From contig JAEZGU010000222.1 of assembly GCA_023416855.1 (NCBI GenBank), positions 1 through 6,676 of the forward strand: a stretch of 6,676 nt of DNA, in the 5' to 3' direction. The notes below the pieces were generated by a model. It had not been told where the DNA came from, did no database searches, and was given only the letters and a program-made list of their open reading frames with translations. Origin of the DNA: Bacillota bacterium. GTDB taxonomy: Bacteria; Bacillota; Clostridia; Tissierellales; Sedimentibacteraceae. This document shows positions 4,893-6,676 of the stretch, one piece after another (within the stretch, counting starts at the first letter, position 1; each line of letters opens with the position of its first letter). A program made the position numbers and the translations under genes.

Positions 4893-5207
4893 TTATATAT
4901 TAATCCAAAAATTATCAGGAAATTCGTTAAATAGATACTTAGTTACGTTACATAACCATAGCTCACCCTTATACTCATAAGTATAAATTTTATAAAACGC
5001 TCCAAATTCATCCTCACGAACCTTTGATAATTTCACTGAATCGGGCATTTCTTCCGTATCAATTTCTATTGACATATCTTTCTTGTTGTTTGAAATGTAA
5101 TCTAAAAATAAGTCTGAACCACCAACCATTTCCAAATCCTCAATCATGCCAACCAAAGGAACATCTACAAACCATCTATTTGATAATTTTACAAATCTTA
5201 ATTTCAT
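4893..5207 (-). CDS. DUF6717-like hypothetical protein (104 aa), first gene of the operon
   Basis: The N-terminal half, LSNRWFVDVPLVGMIEDLEM followed by VGGSDLFLDYI, resembles the RWY.DLP....LEMVAGAD..LD pattern that I associate with DUF6717 proteins of Bacteroidota. The C-terminal half, with a GELWLCNVTKYLFNEFP block at about residues 80-96, also fits relatives I recall. No function is known for this group. It is the first gene after the promoter at 5227-5258, with a predicted untranslated leader of only about 10-20 nt. That leader includes AAAAACAAAAGAG before the ATG, the most purine-rich start context in the window. Confidence 0.75.
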   Translation of the reverse strand: MKLRFVKLSNRWFVDVPLVGMIEDLEMVGGSDLFLDYISNNKKDMSIEIDTEEMPDSVKLSKVREDEFGAFYKIYTYEYKGELWLCNVTKYLFNEFPDNFWINI

Positions 5208-5226
5208 CTCTTTTGTTTTTATACCT

Positions 5227-5258
5227 CAAATATAACTTATAAGTTTGAAACTGCCAAA
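5227..5258 (-). promoter_or_regulatory. Bacteroidota-type promoter for the clamp operon
   Basis: The minus strand has TTTG (5258-5255), a 20-nt spacer and TATATTTG (5234-5227), matching the -33/-7 elements (TTTG and TAnnTTTG) of the Bacteroides primary sigma factor. It occupies the 55-nt gap between two gene blocks, the largest intergenic space inside the coding part of the window. Initiation is expected around 5215-5222. It would drive the genes from 5207 down to the clamp at 351, about 4.9 kb. Confidence 0.75.
5234..5245. promoter_or_regulatory. 12-bp perfect palindrome in the promoter spacer, candidate operator
   Basis: AACTTATAAGTT is its own reverse complement and lies in the spacer, touching the -7 box of the promoter at 5227-5258. 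A dimeric repressor bound here would block the RNA polymerase. A/T-rich palindromes of this size arise by chance fairly often in such DNA, so position is the main argument. Confidence 0.4.
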
Positions 5259-5262
5259 TATT

Positions 5263-5607
5263 TTAAGACTTTTTTTTATTCTTTTCTCTAATTTCTGTAT
5301 TTTTTGTATCATAACACCATAATGCCTTTTCATAATCGTTAAAACACCATGCCCAAACACCGAAGGAATTGCTATGTGGATACATTTCACGTTCCTTGAA
5401 TGTGACAGCTACTCCATTCAACGTACTCTCACTTGCCTTACTTATTCTTCTCTCAAAAACCTCATAGTATGGTTCGCTATAACCGCCACCATCCATTAGT
5501 GAACGTACCTCATACATAAACATCTCATCACTCTTGTGAATCTGTTTAAATTGAAAACCTCTTACCTCACCAATTCCCACAAATTCTAAAGCTAATTCTT
5601 GTGCCAT
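5263..5607 (-). CDS. Bacteroidota phage hypothetical protein (114 aa)
   Basis: The protein begins MAQELALEFVGIGEVRGFQF and has YEVRSL and YYEVFERR strands, then a conserved-looking KEREMYPHSNSFGVWAW block (about residues 71-87) followed by a helix with FNDYEKAL. It resembles a hypothetical family of Bacteroides phages that I recall as F.GSGEVKGF.F....., YEV, YP.SN.FG.WAW; function unknown. A longer frame begins at 5655, but it runs 28 nt into the previous gene. The ATG at 5607 has an A/T leader (AATAAAAATAATAAAT) and sits 20 nt after that gene's stop, so I chose it. The C-terminal tail is a lysine cluster (EKNKKKS). Confidence 0.8.
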   Translation of the reverse strand: MAQELALEFVGIGEVRGFQFKQIHKSDEMFMYEVRSLMDGGGYSEPYYEVFERRISKASESTLNGVAVTFKEREMYPHSNSFGVWAWCFNDYEKALWCYDTKNTEIREKNKKKS

Positions 5608-5627
5608 ATTTATTATTTTTATTGTTT

Positions 5628-5822
5628 CTATAATATTGAATTGAACAATTTGCACTCTTCAATTTTTACCAACTCTCCCATTAAAAAACTTCTCTTATTG
5701 ACCAACAACCTAAGAGTTCTATATCTACTAGGTCTATGATTGTTTGCAACATTGTTTGATATTGTTTCGTTTATTTTTCTAATGCTATGACGTAGCATAA
5801 ATTCTCTATCTATATTTTTCAT
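5628..5822 (-). CDS. Small helical basic hypothetical protein (64 aa)
   Basis: I do not recognise this protein. It is helical and basic in the middle (RPSRYRTLRLLVNKRSF, about residues 30-46). A longer frame from 5870 exists, but it overlaps the preceding gene by 35 nt. The ATG at 5822 follows a typical leader (TAATAATAATAAACAA) 13 nt after the preceding stop, so I chose it. The stop is TAG. No membrane segment or cysteine cluster is present. Confidence 0.6.
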   Translation of the reverse strand: MKNIDREFMLRHSIRKINETISNNVANNHRPSRYRTLRLLVNKRSFLMGELVKIEECKLFNSIL

Positions 5823-5835
5823 TTGTTTATTATTA

Positions 5836-6162
5836 TTAACAACCCCATTGACTATAAAACATCGCATCACGCCTCATTTCCTTCCTACGTTCATCCAAAT
5901 CTAAATTAGAAAATATCTCCCAATCTTCGTATTTGCCTCCATAATTTACCCAAGAAGCCCAAGTATTGTCATTAAACCAAATAGTGCCATCAATTTGATA
6001 TTTACAATCTTCTAAATCTATATATAAATCGTTTAGGAATATCTCATAACCTCTAGGCGAATAGCCACGTTCCAACTCAAAAAAATCACCCTTTATTCGG
6101 ATAAGCGCACAGACGACATTACGACCTTCGACTATGCGCTTAAACTCTTGATACATATTCAT
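5836..6162 (-). CDS. Phage-type hypothetical protein (108 aa)
   Basis: The N-terminal part runs NVVCALIRIKGDFFELERGY followed by a YEIFLNDL helix. The middle contains DGTIWFNDNTWASWVNYGG (about residues 58-76), a strand-turn-strand with two tryptophans, and then KYEDWEIFSN. This layout (V.CA.I......L..GYS..DY..FL, then GTIWF.DGTW) matches from memory a hypothetical protein frequent in Bacteroidota phages; its function is unknown. The start at 6162 overlaps the ASCH gene's stop by ATGA, which favours it over the ATG two codons later. Confidence 0.8.
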   Translation of the reverse strand: MNMYQEFKRIVEGRNVVCALIRIKGDFFELERGYSPRGYEIFLNDLYIDLEDCKYQIDGTIWFNDNTWASWVNYGGKYEDWEIFSNLDLDERRKEMRRDAMFYSQWGC

Positions 6163-6530
6163 TCTATTCTATTCCCCAATTTAATAATGAATACTTCATT
6201 ATCTAATGCTCCCCAATTTGGATTGCCCTTGCCAATAACAATTTCTTTTATCTCAAATGTCATTGTGCGTTTGGTATATCCGTAAGAGAATTTAACGTGA
6301 GTGAAAGGGGCTAACCTTTTCCCTCCATATTCAAAATTAAGGTGTCCATGGATAGCCTTACAAGTATAAATACATTCAGGCTTTGACCAATGCCCATTTG
6401 AGCAATCACGCATACAATGGCATAGCCTTTTTGCCCAATAAGATTTTATTTCTCTGTATTCCTCTTTTTTCTCCCCACTTTCAATCATTTCGTACCACTC
6501 TTTCTTTAGTGGAAGGTGTAATATTTTCAT
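6159..6530 (-). CDS. ASCH-domain protein (123 aa)
   Basis: The opening MKILHLPLKKEWYEMIESGE followed by KKEEYREIKSYW is the ASCH-fold signature, with the GEKKEEYR motif (G-x-K-x-x-E-x-R) at residues 19-26. The C-terminal YGYTKRTMTFEIKEIVIGKG and WGA block, ending in a FIIKLG strand, closes the barrel. ASCH domains are PUA-like small barrels that bind RNA or nucleosides; the group includes the acetylcytidine amidohydrolase YqfB, but the role of this phage version is not known. An insertion at about residues 37-63 carries C37, C39, C43, C53 and C57 with H47, H61 and H63, and may bind zinc. The gene starts 3 nt after the TAG of the partial upstream ORF, in the same frame as it. Confidence 0.85.
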   Translation of the reverse strand: MKILHLPLKKEWYEMIESGEKKEEYREIKSYWAKRLCHCMRDCSNGHWSKPECIYTCKAIHGHLNFEYGGKRLAPFTHVKFSYGYTKRTMTFEIKEIVIGKGNPNWGALDNEVFIIKLGNRIE

Positions 6531-6533
6531 ACT

Positions 6534-6676
6534 CTACAAACTTTTAAGTAATTCTTCTTTGGTTGGGAAAATCTCTTTCTCGCCAATGCTTAGTAACTTA
6601 TTATCTGCTATAACATCATACCTAATAGTTCTTTTGTTTTCCCAATATGAAATGTCTATCCCATAAACCATAGAAC
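6534..6676 (-). CDS. C-terminal end of a hypothetical protein (runs off the window)
   Basis: The frame reads VYGIDISYWENKRTIRYDV, then ends GEKEIFPTKEELLKSL before TAG. An ATG at 6671 would give a 45-aa protein, but the frame stays open to the window edge, so the true start may lie upstream. The part seen looks like two or three strands (WENKRTIRYDVI, NKLLSI) followed by a helix (TKEELLKSL). No family identified. It is 3 nt upstream of the ASCH gene, with which it is in frame. Confidence 0.6.
   Translation of the reverse strand, partial: SMVYGIDISYWENKRTIRYDVIADNKLLSIGEKEIFPTKEELLKSL

Noticed and set aside
4631..5242. Plus-strand open frames at 4631-4819 and 5024-5242
   Set aside because: They lie opposite minus-strand genes that chain by overlaps, and the second would run across the promoter region. 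They look like shadows.
5896..5903. TAnnTTTG match (TAGATTTG, minus strand)
   Set aside because: It is inside a gene, with only a TTG at a shorter spacing of 17 nt and no gene start nearby that needs it.
1..6676. Stop-codon recoding as in some crAss-like phages
   Set aside because: TAG ends five genes and TGA four, almost all at exact operon junctions or overlaps with the next start, so the standard code explains the window.
1..6676. CRISPR array, insertion sequence, integrase or known defence operon
   Set aside because: No spaced direct repeats, terminal inverted repeats, transposase, recombinase or defence-type catalytic motifs were seen.

Overview
The window looks like part of a temperate or virulent phage genome, or an integrated prophage, whose host is a member of the Bacteroidota (probably a gut Bacteroidales). 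Four things support this. All genes lie on the minus strand and are small and tightly packed, with 4-nt ATGA overlaps or gaps of a few bases. The sequence is very AT-rich. Start codons follow A/T-rich leaders rather than purine-rich Shine-Dalgarno sites. Two intergenic sites match the Bacteroidota promoter form TTTG-N20-TAnnTTTG. Several proteins also resemble, from memory, hypothetical families common in Bacteroides and Prevotella phages; no database search was possible. TAG and TGA both end genes at natural operon junctions, so the genetic code looks standard, unlike some crAss-like phages.

Layout in the direction of transcription, from right to left. (1) 6676-5263: the end of a partial ORF, an ASCH-domain protein, and three small proteins of unknown function. 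(2) 5227-5258: a promoter whose spacer holds a 12-bp perfect palindrome. (3) 5207-351: one apparent operon of 14 genes. It begins with a DUF6717-like protein, then two small basic proteins, two micro-ORFs of 41 and 33 aa, and a run of phage-type hypotheticals of 62-153 aa. It continues with a 58-aa helix-turn-helix protein, a 57-aa single-span membrane protein with a cysteine cluster, and a 152-aa unknown. It ends with the one clear replication gene, a DnaN-type sliding clamp. (4) 316-347: a second promoter of the same architecture directly after the clamp stop. It should drive a leader hairpin, a tRNA-Phe(GAA) with unusual D and T loops, and a 39-aa ORF running toward the left edge.

The overall picture is an early or middle gene region: host-interaction and DNA-metabolism accessory genes cotranscribed with a phage clamp that would serve the replisome, followed by a tRNA unit. 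I found no complete defence system, CRISPR array, insertion sequence or integrase. The less expected items are the two matched promoters, the palindromic candidate operator, the divergent tRNA with its leader hairpin, and four genes of 33-58 aa that are easily overlooked.
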